Counted from the stretch's first letter, positions 1 to 9,706 are shown. The stretch is DNA of 64,000 bases from Microbacterium esteraromaticum (GCF_028747645.1 NZ_CP118100.1:2542001-2606000), one strand, 5' to 3'. Notes: a model not told the origin generated them from the letters alone. Translations and numbers: made by a program.

Positions 1-299
1 GCTTGGCTGCCGGTGAACGAGCGCGCCTCGAAGCCCATCGAGTGGATGGTCATGGCCAGCAGCGCCATCGAGATGCGCTCACCGCTGCTGAGCAGCATGT
101 CGAGCTCGCGCGGGGCGGGAATCGGGGCGACCTGGTTGGCCAGGTCGAGCAGTTCGTCGGTGGTGTCGCCCATCGCGCTGACGGCCACGACCACGTCGTG
201 TCCGGCGCGACGGGTGTCGACGATGCGCTTGGCGACGCGCTTGATGCTCTCTGCGTCGGCGACGGACGAGCCGCCGTACTTCTGCACGATCAGTGCCAC
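1..299 (-). CDS. lysC: Aspartokinase, N-terminal part (cut by window edge)
   Basis: The first 99 residues of an aspartate kinase, which phosphorylates L-aspartate as the first step towards lysine, threonine and methionine. The N-terminus reads [13 protein letters not shown], the nucleotide-binding KYGGSS signature of the amino-acid kinase fold, and a later SSGERIS stretch also fits. The GTG at 299 is chosen because it aligns the protein with actinobacterial aspartokinases; an in-frame GTG two codons upstream is possible. The rest of the gene, including the ACT domains, lies outside the window. It follows dnaX-recR-EamA on the same strand but has its own likely promoter just upstream. Confidence 0.93.
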   Translation of the reverse strand, partial: MALIVQKYGGSSVADAESIKRVAKRIVDTRRAGHDVVVAVSAMGDTTDELLDLANQVAPIPAPRELDMLLSSGERISMALLAMTIHSMGFEARSFTGSQ

Positions 300-339
300 G
301 ATCACTCCCGGGTGCTGCGGGCGGATTCGCCCATGCGAC

Positions 340-368
340 ATTCTACGGACGGCATCCATGCGCCTTCA
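340..368 (-). promoter_or_regulatory. Likely sigma-A promoter of lysC
   Basis: On the minus strand a TAGAAT -10 (340-345) lies 17 bases downstream of a weak TGAAGG -35 (363-368), about 40 bases before the lysC start. The -10 and spacing are good and the -35 poor. It implies lysC is not read only by read-through from recR-EamA. Confidence 0.45.
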
Positions 369-388
369 CGCATGTGACGGGTCGGATG

Positions 389-1297
389 CTACGTTCCGGT
401 CACCCGGGGGCGCAGCCGACCCCCGGTGGCGGCGAACCAGCATCCGACGAGAACGACCGGAAGTCCGATCAGCAGCCCGGGCGTGACGGGCTCGGCCAGG
501 AGCACTGTGCCGAGAACGAGTGCCACGATCGGGTTGACGTAGGTGAACAGCGGCGCACGCACCGGCCCGACCTCACGAATGAGCGCGAAGAAGGCGACGA
601 AAGCAACCGCCGTGCAGATCACGCCGAGCAGCACCAGCGAGACCGTCGAGCGCAGCGTCGGAACCTCGGTCTGGGTCAGCAGCGCGGCCGGCAGGTACCC
701 GAGCCCGATGCCGAGCAGCGCGAGCGTGATCGTTCCGATCGAGGGGACGTCGCTGAGCTTGTAGGCGATGACGAAGGGGGCGATGGCGTACAGCAGCGCG
801 GTGAGCAGCACCTCGCCGATCGCGAAGGCGCTGGCACCGTCGCGTGGGAACAGGCCGGGTCCGGCGACGACGATCGCGACACCGGCGAAGCCGAGCAGCA
901 GCCCGCCGAGACGTATCGGCGCGAGCACCGAACGATCACCCCGCACGAGCGCGATGAGCACGGCGAACAGCGGGACGGTCGCGACGAGGAGCCCTGTCAG
1001 TCCGGAGGGAAGCTGCGTCTCAGCGTGGCTGAGCAGCAGGAACGGACCGGCCATCTCGATGAGGCCGAAGGCCATCACCCAGGGCCAGTGTTTCCATGCC
1101 GCCTTGAGCGCACCCGCGCGGATCGCGAACGGCAGCAGCACGGCGGCGCCGAGCAAGGTACGCGCCGAAACCACCGCCGGAGGTGAGTACGACGCGACAG
1201 CCTCTTTGATGAACAGGTAGGTGATGCCCCAGACGAATGCCATGACGGCGAACAGCGCCCAGCCCTTGCGGGTGAATCCCGGATGCTGAGCATTCAC
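389..1297 (-). CDS. EamA/DMT-family transporter
   Basis: Integral membrane protein of 302 residues with about ten hydrophobic segments arranged as two EamA repeats, the usual size and topology of drug/metabolite exporters such as RhaT/YdcZ-type permeases. The substrate cannot be read from sequence; relatives export amino acids or other small metabolites. The GTG start overlaps the recR stop (GTGA), so the two are probably translationally coupled. It sits between recR and lysC, so a role in amino-acid export is conceivable, but this is only inferred from position. Confidence 0.85.
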   Translation of the reverse strand: MNAQHPGFTRKGWALFAVMAFVWGITYLFIKEAVASYSPPAVVSARTLLGAAVLLPFAIRAGALKAAWKHWPWVMAFGLIEMAGPFLLLSHAETQLPSGLTGLLVATVPLFAVLIALVRGDRSVLAPIRLGGLLLGFAGVAIVVAGPGLFPRDGASAFAIGEVLLTALLYAIAPFVIAYKLSDVPSIGTITLALLGIGLGYLPAALLTQTEVPTLRSTVSLVLLGVICTAVAFVAFFALIREVGPVRAPLFTYVNPIVALVLGTVLLAEPVTPGLLIGLPVVLVGCWFAATGGRLRPRVTGT

Positions 1298-1887
1298 AGC
1301 CGGCGACGGCCCTCGAAGGCGCGTCCCAGGGTGACCTCGTCGGCGTACTCCAGATCGCCGCCGACGGGGAGTCCCGATGCCAGGCGCGATACGGCGATGT
1401 CCATGCTCGTCAGCAGGCGGCTCAGATAGCTTGCGGTCGCCTCGCCCTCGAGGTTGGGGTTGGTCGCGAGGATGACCTCTTGCACAGTGCCGTCGGCGAG
1501 CCTGCTCATCAGCTGGGCGATCCGCAGGTCGTCGGGTCCGACACCGGCGATGGGGCTGATCGCTCCACCGAGCACGTGATAGAGGCCACGGAACTCACGG
1601 GTGCGCTCGATCGCCGCGACGTCCTTCGCATCCTCGACGACGCAGATCAGCTCGGGGTTGCGGCGCGGGTCACGGCAGATGCTGCAGCGCTCCTGCTCGG
1701 CGACGTTTCCGCAGATGTCGCAGAATCGCACCCGCGTGCGCACCTCGGTGAGCAGTTCTGACAGACGGGCGACGTCGAAGGACGGCGTCTGCAGGATGTG
1801 GAACGCGATCCGCTGCGCGGACTTGGGACCGATGCCCGGCAGCCGGCCGAACTCGTCGATCAGCTCTTGAACGATGCCGTCGTACAT
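1294..1887 (-). CDS. recR: Recombination mediator RecR
   Basis: RecR of 197 residues, the normal length. It works with RecF and RecO to load RecA on gapped DNA. An N-terminal helix-hairpin-helix (about 10-30, [17 protein letters not shown]) is followed by a four-cysteine zinc finger (C56, C59, C68, C71) and a Toprim domain starting near VVEDAKD at about 84. The ATG overlaps the dnaX stop by one base (TGATG), a standard dnaX-recR coupling. Confidence 0.97.
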   Translation of the reverse strand: MYDGIVQELIDEFGRLPGIGPKSAQRIAFHILQTPSFDVARLSELLTEVRTRVRFCDICGNVAEQERCSICRDPRRNPELICVVEDAKDVAAIERTREFRGLYHVLGGAISPIAGVGPDDLRIAQLMSRLADGTVQEVILATNPNLEGEATASYLSRLLTSMDIAVSRLASGLPVGGDLEYADEVTLGRAFEGRRRL

Positions 1888-4724
1888 CAGTTGAACCTCG
1901 TCGGTGCCTCGAAGGGCTCTTCGCGAAGGAACTTCGCTCCGAGCACCTGGCGGATCACGGCTTCGCCACGGCGTTCGACGCCGTCATGCATCGACCGCGA
2001 GGCGGCGGGCGCAGTAGCGCGGGAGGCCGCAGGGGCGGATGCTGCGGGCGGGGCGGCCGCCTGCCCTGAAGCAACGGCGGATGCGGCGGTCGGCGCGGTT
2101 GGACGGGCGCCGGACTCCGCGGGAGCCGCCGGCCCTGCGGATGCCGGGGCTGCGACTGCCCGGGGCGCGGCTACCTGCGGCGCGGAAGCCCGTGCGGGGC
2201 CGGATGCCTGGCGTCCCGGAGTTTCCCGTGGCGGCGGACCGTCGTACATCGGGTCGTACGGCGGTTCGTCGTCGAACGGCGGGTACTCGTCGTACGGAGG
2301 CTGATCGTCGTACGGAGGCTGATCGTCGTACGGAGGCTGGTCGTCGTAGGGCTGTTGCGGCGCTTGTTGCTGCGGATTCGGCTGCTGGGGAGCCGAGTGC
2401 TGCGCGGGCTTCGCCGCCACAGGTGCTGCCGCCGTGGACGCCCCGTCGGCCGGACCTGCCGGCGCGGGCGCGGATACCGTCGCGGCCGATGCCGTCGGGG
2501 GCGTCGAAGTCGTGGACGCTCCCGACGCTATGCCCGGCGCGGGCACAGCGGGCGTTTGTGGTGACGCTTTCGCAGGTGCCGACGCGACGGGGGCATCCGA
2601 GGACGGGATGGGAGCGACCGCCCACTCGGTGACCGCGGCGTTCGATGGTCGCGCGGTCGCCGCGGAAGGCTCGGACGCCTGACGCGCCTTCCCCTTCGGG
2701 GCGCCCGGCCCTGAGGTCTCGGACACATCTGTCGGCTTTGCCCAGCCTGCGGCGGGGGCATCGTCACCGGCACTGGGCGCGATGGGCGCCGTTCGTGACT
2801 GCGCGGCGCCGTTCTGTGCCGCGGATGCAGAGTTCGACTGTGCAGAGTTCGACGGTGCAGGGTTCGACGGTGCAGGGTTCGACGGTGCAGGGTTCGACGG
2901 TGCAGGTCCGCCGGTTCCCCCAGAACCGCCGGAGCTTCCGGGGCCAGCGGGGCCGGTCGAGCCGCCGGGGCCTCCCGAACCGTCAGGTCCACCCACACCA
3001 GTGGAGGCGCCGTCTGCCGGTGGCAGCGGAGCCGGACGGTACTTCACGGTGATGCCGAGTTCTTGCTCGATGGCCGTGCGCAGGTGGTCGGAGGTGCCCT
3101 TGCCTGGTGTCGCGCCCTTGAACCGCGACACGTCGCTGGGGCTGGAGAACCCGAGCGTCAGCACCTCGCTGTCGACGTCGTAGCCAAGCGGCTGGATCGC
3201 CGTGACCATCAGCCAAGAGGAACGACTGATCGATTCGAGGCGCTTGAGCACGCCGGCCCAGGAGTCCCGGATCCGTTCGAAGGTCACCGGACCCGAGGGC
3301 ACAGCGGTCGGCGTCTCAGCGGCAGGCGTCTCAGCGGCAGGCGTCTCAGCGGTCGGCGTCTCCGCGGCCGGAGCAGGCGCGGGCGCCGTCGGCCCCGCAG
3401 CAGCGGCCGGGGCAGGTTCGGCGGATGGCGCGGGCGGCGGGGCCGGAGCGTTCAGCGTGGCATCCGACGTCGTAGGCATCGCTGGGACCGCAGGCGCGGA
3501 CGCGGGCGCAGCCGCACTCGGCGCCGCCGCAGCGCCCGTTGCCGAGGTGGGTGCAGTCGGAGCCGCGGGACGCTGTGGAACGGCACCGGACGACGCGGGA
3601 GCCGCAGCGTGCTCACCGTCGGCGGCGGCCCCGGCGAGCACGCGCGCGACCATCAGCTCGAGGTGGAGCCGCGGCGAGGTCGCTCCGGTCATATCGTCGA
3701 GCGCCTGGCTGACCAGGTCTGCGGTGCGCGAGAGACGCAGAGCCCCGAACGCGCGCGCCTGGGCGTGCATGCGCTGCAGTTCGTCGGCAGGCAGGCCGCG
3801 GAGCACAGCGGATGCCCCCTCGCCCACCGCCTCGATCACGATCAGGTCGCGCAGCCGCTCGAGCAGGTCGTCGACGAACCGGCGCGGATCTTGCCCGGTC
3901 TGCACGATGCGGTCGACCGCGGGGAAGGCGGATGCCGCATCACCTGCGGCGAGCGCATCGACGATCTCGTCAAGCAGCGCGGCGTGGGTGTAGCCGAGCA
4001 GCGCGACGGCACGCTCGTAAGTCACGTTGCCCGCCTCGGAACCGGCGATCAGCTGGTCGAGCAATGAGAGCGTGTCTCGCGGCGAACCACCACCGGCGCG
4101 CACCACGAGCGCGAGTACACCGTCGGCGACCTGCACGCCCTCTTCGGCGCACAGCTTCTCGACGTACTCGAGCATCGCCGCGGGCGGCACCAACCGGAAC
4201 GGATAGTGGTGCGTGCGCGAACGGATCGTGCCGAGCACCTTCTCTGGCTCGGTCGTCGCGAAGATGAACTTGACGTGCGCCGGCGGCTCCTCGACCAGCT
4301 TCAGCAGGGCATTGAAGCCCTGCGGTGTGACCATGTGCGCCTCATCGAGGATGAAGATCTTGAACCGATCACGGCTCGGTGCGAAGGTCGCACGCTCGCG
4401 CAGGTCGCGGGCGTCGTCGACACCGTTGTGGCTGGCCGCGTCGATCTCGACGACATCGAGCGAGCCGCCGCCGGCGCGCGACAGTTCGATGCAGCTCGGG
4501 CACACACCGCACGGGGTGTCGGTGGGCCCTTCGGCACAGTTGAGGCAACGCGCGAGAATGCGCGCTGACGTGGTCTTTCCACATCCGCGGGGGCCGGAGA
4601 ACAGGTACGCGTGCCCGATCCTGTCGCCGCGTAGCGCGGTCATGAGCGGATCGGTCACCTGGGACTGCCCGATCATCTCCGCGAAGGTCTCGGGCCGGTA
4701 GCGGCGGTAGAGGGCTGTCGTCAC
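1887..4724 (-). CDS. dnaX: DNA polymerase III subunit gamma/tau
   Basis: Clamp-loader ATPase of the replisome. Residues 1-360 are the conserved AAA+ module: Walker A GPRGCGKT (44-51), zinc-binding cysteines C60, C63, C72, C75 and C78, Walker B/DEAH at 127-130, and the [10 protein letters not shown] sensor region near 168. A tau-type domain follows at about 475-575. The protein is 945 residues, far longer than E. coli DnaX (643), because about 370-475 and 575-900 are Ala/Pro/Gly-rich low-complexity linker containing three in-frame tandem repeats. The tail ends in a conserved [11 protein letters not shown] segment. Start is a GTG. No A-rich slippery frameshift site is evident, so a separate gamma form is not supported. 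Confidence 0.96.
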   Translation of the reverse strand: MTTALYRRYRPETFAEMIGQSQVTDPLMTALRGDRIGHAYLFSGPRGCGKTTSARILARCLNCAEGPTDTPCGVCPSCIELSRAGGGSLDVVEIDAASHNGVDDARDLRERATFAPSRDRFKIFILDEAHMVTPQGFNALLKLVEEPPAHVKFIFATTEPEKVLGTIRSRTHHYPFRLVPPAAMLEYVEKLCAEEGVQVADGVLALVVRAGGGSPRDTLSLLDQLIAGSEAGNVTYERAVALLGYTHAALLDEIVDALAAGDAASAFPAVDRIVQTGQDPRRFVDDLLERLRDLIVIEAVGEGASAVLRGLPADELQRMHAQARAFGALRLSRTADLVSQALDDMTGATSPRLHLELMVARVLAGAAADGEHAAAPASSGAVPQRPAAPTAPTSATGAAAAPSAAAPASAPAVPAMPTTSDATLNAPAPPPAPSAEPAPAAAAGPTAPAPAPAAETPTAETPAAETPAAETPTAVPSGPVTFERIRDSWAGVLKRLESISRSSWLMVTAIQPLGYDVDSEVLTLGFSSPSDVSRFKGATPGKGTSDHLRTAIEQELGITVKYRPAPLPPADGASTGVGGPDGSGGPGGSTGPAGPGSSGGSGGTGGPAPSNPAPSNPAPSNPAPSNSAQSNSASAAQNGAAQSRTAPIAPSAGDDAPAAGWAKPTDVSETSGPGAPKGKARQASEPSAATARPSNAAVTEWAVAPIPSSDAPVASAPAKASPQTPAVPAPGIASGASTTSTPPTASAATVSAPAPAGPADGASTAAAPVAAKPAQHSAPQQPNPQQQAPQQPYDDQPPYDDQPPYDDQPPYDEYPPFDDEPPYDPMYDGPPPRETPGRQASGPARASAPQVAAPRAVAAPASAGPAAPAESGARPTAPTAASAVASGQAAAPPAASAPAASRATAPAASRSMHDGVERRGEAVIRQVLGAKFLREEPFEAPTRFN
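2287..2351 (-). repeat. 18-bp tandem repeat inside dnaX
   Basis: Three complete near-identical 18-bp copies (2287-2304, 2305-2322, 2323-2340) and a partial fourth. On the coding strand they give repeated YDDQPP hexapeptides, which continue as degenerate [12 protein letters not shown] units. The near-identity at the DNA level suggests recent expansion by slippage in the tau linker. Confidence 0.9.
2831..2905 (-). repeat. 15-bp tandem repeat inside dnaX
   Basis: Five 15-bp units in a row (2831, 2846, 2861, 2876, 2891), the last three identical, encoding PSNPA-type pentapeptides that degrade to SNSAQ at one end. It lies in the disordered linker of DnaX. Confidence 0.9.
3310..3369 (-). repeat. 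15-bp tandem repeat inside dnaX
   Basis: Four 15-bp units (3310, 3325, 3340, 3355) encoding [10 protein letters not shown] pentapeptides just before the tau-type domain. All copies keep the reading frame. Confidence 0.88.
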
Positions 4725-4752
4725 CCATCCAGCCTACGGCGTGCGACCGACG

Positions 4753-4836
4753 TCCGCCGAGACCCCTAGCTTCCGCCGAGACCCCCAGCTACGGGCATCC
4801 GCACCTGGGGGTCTCGACGACACGTGGGGGTGTCGG
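4753..4836. repeat. Intergenic GC-rich palindromic repeat element (family A)
   Basis: Two adjacent 19-bp direct copies (4753-4771 and 4772-4790, one mismatch) of a CCGCCGAGACCCC-containing unit are followed by inverted copies (CTGGGGGTCTCGACG near 4805 and GGGGGTGTCGGCGG near 4826). The same word and outer arms recur at 54214-54298. It lies between the GH65 gene and dnaX; no gene is visible in it. It could fold as a terminator or be a REP-like element. Confidence 0.7.
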
Positions 4837-4897
4837 CGGCACGCACAACGCGAGCAACACGCACGACACGCGACGCACGCAACACAACCGCGCCGGG

Positions 4898-7387
4898 TCA
4901 GTCGTCGTATGCGTCGAGCACCGGGAGCGCGCTGGTGGTGACGGGCACCGACGCCGACAGGCGCGTTCCGTCGTCGCGCCGGGCATCCTCGAACTTGCGC
5001 AGCGTCGGGCGCCCGGGGCGCACCGGGCCCTGATCGACCAGCCGCACGACGGCCGGTTCGTCGACGGCCGCGCGGTGCACGGCGCCGCGCACCGCGAACT
5101 CGACCACGTCGCCCGAACGCACCTCGACACGCAGCGCATCGCGCGTCACGGTGACGTGCAGCGCCGCCCCCTGCCACTGCAGGGGGAACGACAGCTCGGG
5201 CCAGTCCACCGGCAGCCTCGGGTCGAAGCTCAGTTCTCCGGCGTGGTCGCGCATTCCGCCGAAGCCGCTCACCAGCGCGGTCCACACGCCACCCGCCGAC
5301 GCGACATGCACGCCGTCCGAGGCATTGTGATGCAGGTCTGCGAGGTCGACGTACAGGGCGTGCTCGAAGTACTCGCGGGCGAGGTCCTGATACCCGACCT
5401 CGGCCGCCATGATCGACTGCACGACCGCCGAAAGCGTGGAATCCCCCGTCGTCAACGGGTCGTAGTAGTCGAAGTCGGCGAGCTTCTCGTCGTCGGTAAA
5501 GTGGTTGCCCTGCAGGAACAGCGCGAGCACGACATCGGCCTGTTTGAGCACCTGGAAGCGGTAGATCACCAGCGGGTGGTAGTGCAGCAGCAGCGGGCGC
5601 TTCTCGGCGGGCGTGCCCTCCAGATCCCACACCTCGCGTTCCAAGAAGAACGTGTCCTGCGGGTGGATGCCCAGTCCTTCGCTGTACGGGATGTGAATGG
5701 CCTCGGCCGCGCGCTCCCACGCCTCGGCCTCACCGAAGTCGAGACCGACCCGCTCGACCAGGGCTGCATACGAGGCGGGATCGGCAGCGCGCATCTCGCG
5801 CACAACACGGGCGGCGAAGCGCAGGTTGTACCGCGCCATCACGTTCGTGAACAGGTTGTCGTTGACGACCGTGGTGTACTCATCGGGCCCGGTCACACCG
5901 TGGATGTGGAACGAGCTCTCACCGTTGATGCCCCGCCAGAAGCCCAGCGTCGCCCACAGACGCGCCGTCTCGACCGCGATGTCGGCGCCTTCCCTGCGCA
6001 GGAAGTCCTCATCCCCCGTGGCGCGCACGTACTTGCCGAGCGCGAAGCTCACGTCGGCGTTGATGTGGTACTGCGCCGTGCCGGCCGCGTAGTAGGCGGA
6101 CGCCTCTTCGCCGTTGATCGTGCGCCACGGGAACAGTGCGCCCGCCTCGTTCAGCTGCGCCGCGCGCCGGCGGGCCGCCGGCAGCATCAGCACCCGTGCG
6201 CGCAGGGCGTTCTTCGCCCACTGCGGCGACGTGTACGTCAAAAACGGCAGCACATAGACCTCGGTGTCCCAGAAGTAGTGCCCGCTGTAGCCCGACCCGG
6301 TCAGGCCCTTCGCCGGCACCCCGCTGCCGTCGGCGCGCGATGCGGCCTGGGCGAGCTGGAACAGGCACCAGCGCGTCGCCTGCTGCAGATCGTCGTGTCC
6401 GGCGATGCGCACATCCGAGCGCTCCCAGAAGTCGCTCAACCACCGAGACTGGGCTTGGAAGAGGGCATCCACCCCCTCGACACCCGCCCGGTCGAGCGAG
6501 CGGCGGCACCGGTCGACGAGCTCACGCGGCGGCACGCCGCGCGAGCTGTGGTAGCTGACGATCTTGCTGATGCGGATCGGCACACCCGCCTTCGCCTGCA
6601 CCCGGAAGACGTTCTTGGCGATGTCGGGTTCGATCAGCGATCGCGCGCTGTAGTCGTTCTCGGTCTCGACGATGTGGTCGGCGACGACCGCCACCGTCAT
6701 CCCCGACTCGGTGACGCGGTACGACAGCGCCGAGCGCAGCCCGTCCTGCCAGTACTCGACCGGCTGCAGCACCCGCTCAGTGATCTTCTCGGCCTTGCGC
6801 GGGTCGAATCCCTTGCGCTCGGACTTGGAGGCCATCGGGTCGCCGGCGTAGATACCTGCACCGTCCTGCCTGTTCAGCAGCTGACAGCTCACCGTCACCG
6901 GAGCATCGGCGTTCTCGACGACGATCTCCAGGCGCAGCACCGCCAGATGACGCTCATCGAAACTCACCAGGCGCTCATCGCGCATGCGCACGCGCTTGCC
7001 CGACGGGGTCACCCACAGCACATCGCGCGAGAGCACACCGGTGCGCATATCGAGCACACGTGAGTACTCGTGCATCTCAGTCGCGTCGAACGACAGCGGT
7101 TCGTCGTCGATGTAGACGCGCATCACCTTGGCGTCGGGGGCGTTGACGATCGTCTGCCCCACCTCGGCGAAGCCGTACGCCTGTTCGGCGTGGCGGATCG
7201 GCCAGGTCTCGTGCAGACCGTTGATGAACGTGCCGTGCTCGTGGGCACCGCGCCCCTCGATGTGATTGCCGCGCAGGCCGAGATAGCCGTTGGCGACCGT
7301 GAAGACGGTCTCAGACACCCCGCTAGCGTCGTAGGTGTTCTCGATGAGCCGCCACGGGTCGACGGGGTGGCGTTCGCGGTCAATCAT
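4898..7387 (-). CDS. Glycoside hydrolase family 65 disaccharide phosphorylase
   Basis: Cytoplasmic enzyme of 829 residues, the usual GH65 length. The family phosphorolyses alpha-glucosides such as maltose, trehalose, kojibiose or nigerose to glucose plus beta-glucose 1-phosphate. The N-terminal beta-sandwich region contains VANGYLGLRGN, and the (alpha/alpha)6 barrel carries GVTGPDEYT with the general acid Glu503. GMRDHAGELSFDPRLP lies in the C-terminal part. Substrate specificity cannot be decided by eye. Its ATG overlaps the end of the beta-phosphoglucomutase-like gene by 8 bases, the classic pairing that turns beta-glucose 1-phosphate into glucose 6-phosphate. Confidence 0.93.
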   Translation of the reverse strand: MIDRERHPVDPWRLIENTYDASGVSETVFTVANGYLGLRGNHIEGRGAHEHGTFINGLHETWPIRHAEQAYGFAEVGQTIVNAPDAKVMRVYIDDEPLSFDATEMHEYSRVLDMRTGVLSRDVLWVTPSGKRVRMRDERLVSFDERHLAVLRLEIVVENADAPVTVSCQLLNRQDGAGIYAGDPMASKSERKGFDPRKAEKITERVLQPVEYWQDGLRSALSYRVTESGMTVAVVADHIVETENDYSARSLIEPDIAKNVFRVQAKAGVPIRISKIVSYHSSRGVPPRELVDRCRRSLDRAGVEGVDALFQAQSRWLSDFWERSDVRIAGHDDLQQATRWCLFQLAQAASRADGSGVPAKGLTGSGYSGHYFWDTEVYVLPFLTYTSPQWAKNALRARVLMLPAARRRAAQLNEAGALFPWRTINGEEASAYYAAGTAQYHINADVSFALGKYVRATGDEDFLRREGADIAVETARLWATLGFWRGINGESSFHIHGVTGPDEYTTVVNDNLFTNVMARYNLRFAARVVREMRAADPASYAALVERVGLDFGEAEAWERAAEAIHIPYSEGLGIHPQDTFFLEREVWDLEGTPAEKRPLLLHYHPLVIYRFQVLKQADVVLALFLQGNHFTDDEKLADFDYYDPLTTGDSTLSAVVQSIMAAEVGYQDLAREYFEHALYVDLADLHHNASDGVHVASAGGVWTALVSGFGGMRDHAGELSFDPRLPVDWPELSFPLQWQGAALHVTVTRDALRVEVRSGDVVEFAVRGAVHRAAVDEPAVVRLVDQGPVRPGRPTLRKFEDARRDDGTRLSASVPVTTSALPVLDAYDD

Positions 7388-8147
7388 TCGTCTCGCTCCG
7401 CTCGCTCAGCAGCTGGGAAAGATCGTCGACGACAACCGTCGCGCCGGCAGCGCGCAGCACCTCGGGTCCCGCGCCACGGTCGACTCCGACCACGACGCCA
7501 AAGCCCGCCGCGGCCGCCGACCCTACGCCGGCGACAGCATCCTCGACCGCGACAGCGGCCGCCGGGTCGACCTGCAGCATCCGCGCCCCTTCGAGGAACA
7601 TGTCGGGCGCTGGCTTCGAGGCGAGGTGGTCGCGTTCAGCGACGACACCGTCGACGACGATGCGGAAGAAGTCTCGGATGCCCGCTGTGCTCAGCACCTC
7701 TTCGGCGTTCTTCGAACTCGACACGACACCCATCGGCACACCGGCGTCGCGCAGGCTCACCAGTACCGCGAGCGACCCCGGATACGGGGCGATGCCGCCC
7801 GAGCGCAGGGCCGCCGCGAACGCAGCGTTCTTGCGGTTCCCGACGCCGCACACCGTCTCGGCCTCGGGCGGATCGGTGACCTCGCCCCACGGGATCTCGA
7901 TGTTGCGGCTGCGCAGCAGGCTCGCCACGCCGTCGTACCGCTTCTTGCCGTCGACGTAGGCGAAGTAATCGGCATCCGTATACGGCTCGACGATCCCCCA
8001 TCGGGCGAGGACATCATCGAACACGCTCTGCCAGGCGCGCATGTGCACCTCAGCGGTCGGCGTGAGCACCCCATCCAGGTCGAACAGCACGCCGGGGGCG
8101 CTGCTGAGGTCGAGGATGTGGTGCGGATCGGGAAGTTCGTGAACCAT
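7380..8147 (-). CDS. HAD-family beta-phosphoglucomutase-like protein
   Basis: HAD-superfamily phosphatase/mutase of 255 residues. Motif I is LFDLDGVL with Asp23 nucleophile and Asp25; motif II SSSKNAEEVL; the motif III lysine is in ASKPAPDMF; motif IV VEDAVAGVGSA. It is likely to convert beta-glucose 1-phosphate made by the GH65 neighbour to glucose 6-phosphate. The ATG at 8147 is preferred because GGAGG lies just upstream; an upstream TTG in frame would add ten poorly conserved residues. Its 3' end overlaps the GH65 start. Confidence 0.9.
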   Translation of the reverse strand: MVHELPDPHHILDLSSAPGVLFDLDGVLTPTAEVHMRAWQSVFDDVLARWGIVEPYTDADYFAYVDGKKRYDGVASLLRSRNIEIPWGEVTDPPEAETVCGVGNRKNAAFAAALRSGGIAPYPGSLAVLVSLRDAGVPMGVVSSSKNAEEVLSTAGIRDFFRIVVDGVVAERDHLASKPAPDMFLEGARMLQVDPAAAVAVEDAVAGVGSAAAAGFGVVVGVDRGAGPEVLRAAGATVVVDDLSQLLSERSETND

Positions 8148-8228
8148 GGGACCTCCGGAATCGGACGTGCGCGTCAAGCCTAATGAACGCGGGGCCCTGT
8201 TCCGAAGCGCGCGCCCGAATCGTGCATC

Positions 8229-8311
8229 CGGAAATCACAGACCCCTCCCACCCACCGAGGCGTGTCATGTCGCCCTGCGCTGCGACACGCCGCGCAGGTC
8301 TGGGATTTCCG
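8229..8311. repeat. Nested inverted repeat between ackA and the beta-PGM gene
   Basis: Outer arms CGGAAATCACAGACC (8229-8243) and its near-complement at 8297-8311 (one mismatch) enclose inner arms GGCGTGTC (8259-8266) and GACACGCC (8284-8291). It lies just downstream of ackA on the minus strand and could terminate it. The two-level structure resembles other intergenic palindromes in the window. Confidence 0.7.
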
Positions 8312-8358
8312 ACGGGAACGTCGCGCACCGATGAACGTCGGATGCCGGCATCCGACGC

Positions 8359-9582
8359 TCAGATCACACTGAGCGTCTGCCGCGCGATCTCGAGCTCCTC
8401 GTCAGTGGGCACGACCAGCACATCGACGACCGAGTCGTCGGCCGAGATGCGTCGGATGCCGGGCGCGCGCTCGGCGTTGCGGTGGGGATCGATCCGCACG
8501 CCGACGAACCCCAGCGTCGCGAGCGCGTCGGCGCGTACCTTCACTGCGTTCTCGCCGACCCCGGCGGTGAACGAGATCACGTCGACGCCGCCGAGCTGCG
8601 CGATGTACGCGCCGGCGTACGCACGCAGCCGGTGGATGTAGACGTCGTAGGCCAGCCGGGAGGCCTCGTCACCGGCATCCGCTCCCGCGAGGATGTCGCG
8701 CATGTCGTTGTACCCGGCAAGCCCCAGCAGACCGCTGCGTTTGTTCAGCAGGTCGTCGAGTTCGTCGATACCGAGCCCGGCGCGACGGGAGAGGTGCAGC
8801 AGTGCGGCCGGATCGATGTCGCCCGAGCGGGTACCCATGACCAGGCCCTCCAACGGGGTGAGCCCCATCGACGTCTCCACCGAGCGTCCGCGGTCGACGG
8901 CGGTGACGGATGCCCCGTTGCCGAGATGGAAGACGAGCTGTCGGATGCTGTCGTTCGCCCGCCCCAGGAACTCCGCGGCGTGCTCGCTGACGTACTTGTG
9001 GCTGGTGCCGTGGAACCCGTAGCGGCGCACCCGGTGTTCACGGGCGATCTGGGCGTCGATGGCATAGGTGTAGGCGGCCGGCGGGAGCGTCTGGTGGAAT
9101 GCCGTGTCGAACACGACCACGTGGGGCACGTCGTCGAAGACGGCCTTCGCGGCGACGATGCCGGCGAGGTTGGCCGGGTTGTGCAGCGGGGCGAGCACGC
9201 TGAGCTCGCCGATCTGGCGTTCGACGTCGGGCGTGACGACTGTCGGTGCGTAGAAGCGCGCGCCGCCGTGCACCACGCGGTGGCCGACGGCGACGGGCCG
9301 ATGCTCGGTCAGGACGGGGCCGTGCTCGGCGAACAGCGCAAGCATCGCCGCGAAGGCCTCATCGTGGTCGGCGATGGGGCGGTCGTCCTCGTATCGAGCC
9401 TCGAGGATGGTCGGTGCGGGCTCGCCGGGAGAGGCCACCGTGTGGACGGTGTGCGCGACGGTGCTGACGGGCTGGCCGATGCGCTCGATGAGTCCGCCGG
9501 CGAGCTCGACCTCGCGGGTCATGTCGAGCAGGCTGTACTTCAGCGACGACGACCCGCTGTTGATGACCAGTACGTGACTCAT
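8359..9582 (-). CDS. ackA: Acetate kinase
   Basis: Acetate kinase of 407 residues, which interconverts acetyl phosphate + ADP and acetate + ATP. The N-terminal signature VLVINSGSSSLKYSL, the FDTAFHQTLPP segment and the phosphate-binding HLGNGASVTAV are all intact. It starts at ATG with GGAGGAG upstream. It is downstream of pta on the same strand, separated by a palindrome and a G-rich repeat, so the two-step acetyl-CoA/acetate pathway is complete. Confidence 0.98.
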   Translation of the reverse strand: MSHVLVINSGSSSLKYSLLDMTREVELAGGLIERIGQPVSTVAHTVHTVASPGEPAPTILEARYEDDRPIADHDEAFAAMLALFAEHGPVLTEHRPVAVGHRVVHGGARFYAPTVVTPDVERQIGELSVLAPLHNPANLAGIVAAKAVFDDVPHVVVFDTAFHQTLPPAAYTYAIDAQIAREHRVRRYGFHGTSHKYVSEHAAEFLGRANDSIRQLVFHLGNGASVTAVDRGRSVETSMGLTPLEGLVMGTRSGDIDPAALLHLSRRAGLGIDELDDLLNKRSGLLGLAGYNDMRDILAGADAGDEASRLAYDVYIHRLRAYAGAYIAQLGGVDVISFTAGVGENAVKVRADALATLGFVGVRIDPHRNAERAPGIRRISADDSVVDVLVVPTDEELEIARQTLSVI

Positions 9583-9599
9583 GCCCTGCTCCTCCTGAT

Positions 9600-9624
9600 A
9601 CCCCCACTACCCCCACTACCCCCG
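9600..9624 (-). repeat. G-rich short tandem repeat upstream of ackA
   Basis: On the minus strand three runs of five G separated by TAGT/TA lie just upstream of the ackA ribosome-binding site. As three 9-base units this is a small tandem repeat, and with the following GG runs it could form a G-quadruplex in DNA or mRNA. Function is unknown. Confidence 0.6.
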
Positions 9625-9687
9625 TCTATTTGTCGCAAACCGGCGCTATTCGGGGCCGATAGCTCGGTTCTGTGACGAATAGAGGGG
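9620..9687. repeat. Inverted repeat between pta and ackA
   Basis: Two arms of about 32-36 bases are imperfect reverse complements: the left begins CCCCGTCTATTTGTCGC, the right ends GACGAATAGAGGGG, with the centre near GGGGCCGATAG. It fills most of the pta-ackA gap. It may be an attenuating hairpin or a copy of a dispersed element. Confidence 0.72.
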
Positions 9688-9706
9688 TGCGCGCGGGGTG
9701 GGGTGG

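Noticed and set aside
2287..3369. Clusters of short repeats that could suggest CRISPR
   Set aside because: Units are contiguous 15-18 bp without spacers and keep the dnaX reading frame.
5075..7063. 662-residue open frame on the plus strand
   Set aside because: Antisense to the GH65 gene, which has a full set of family motifs.
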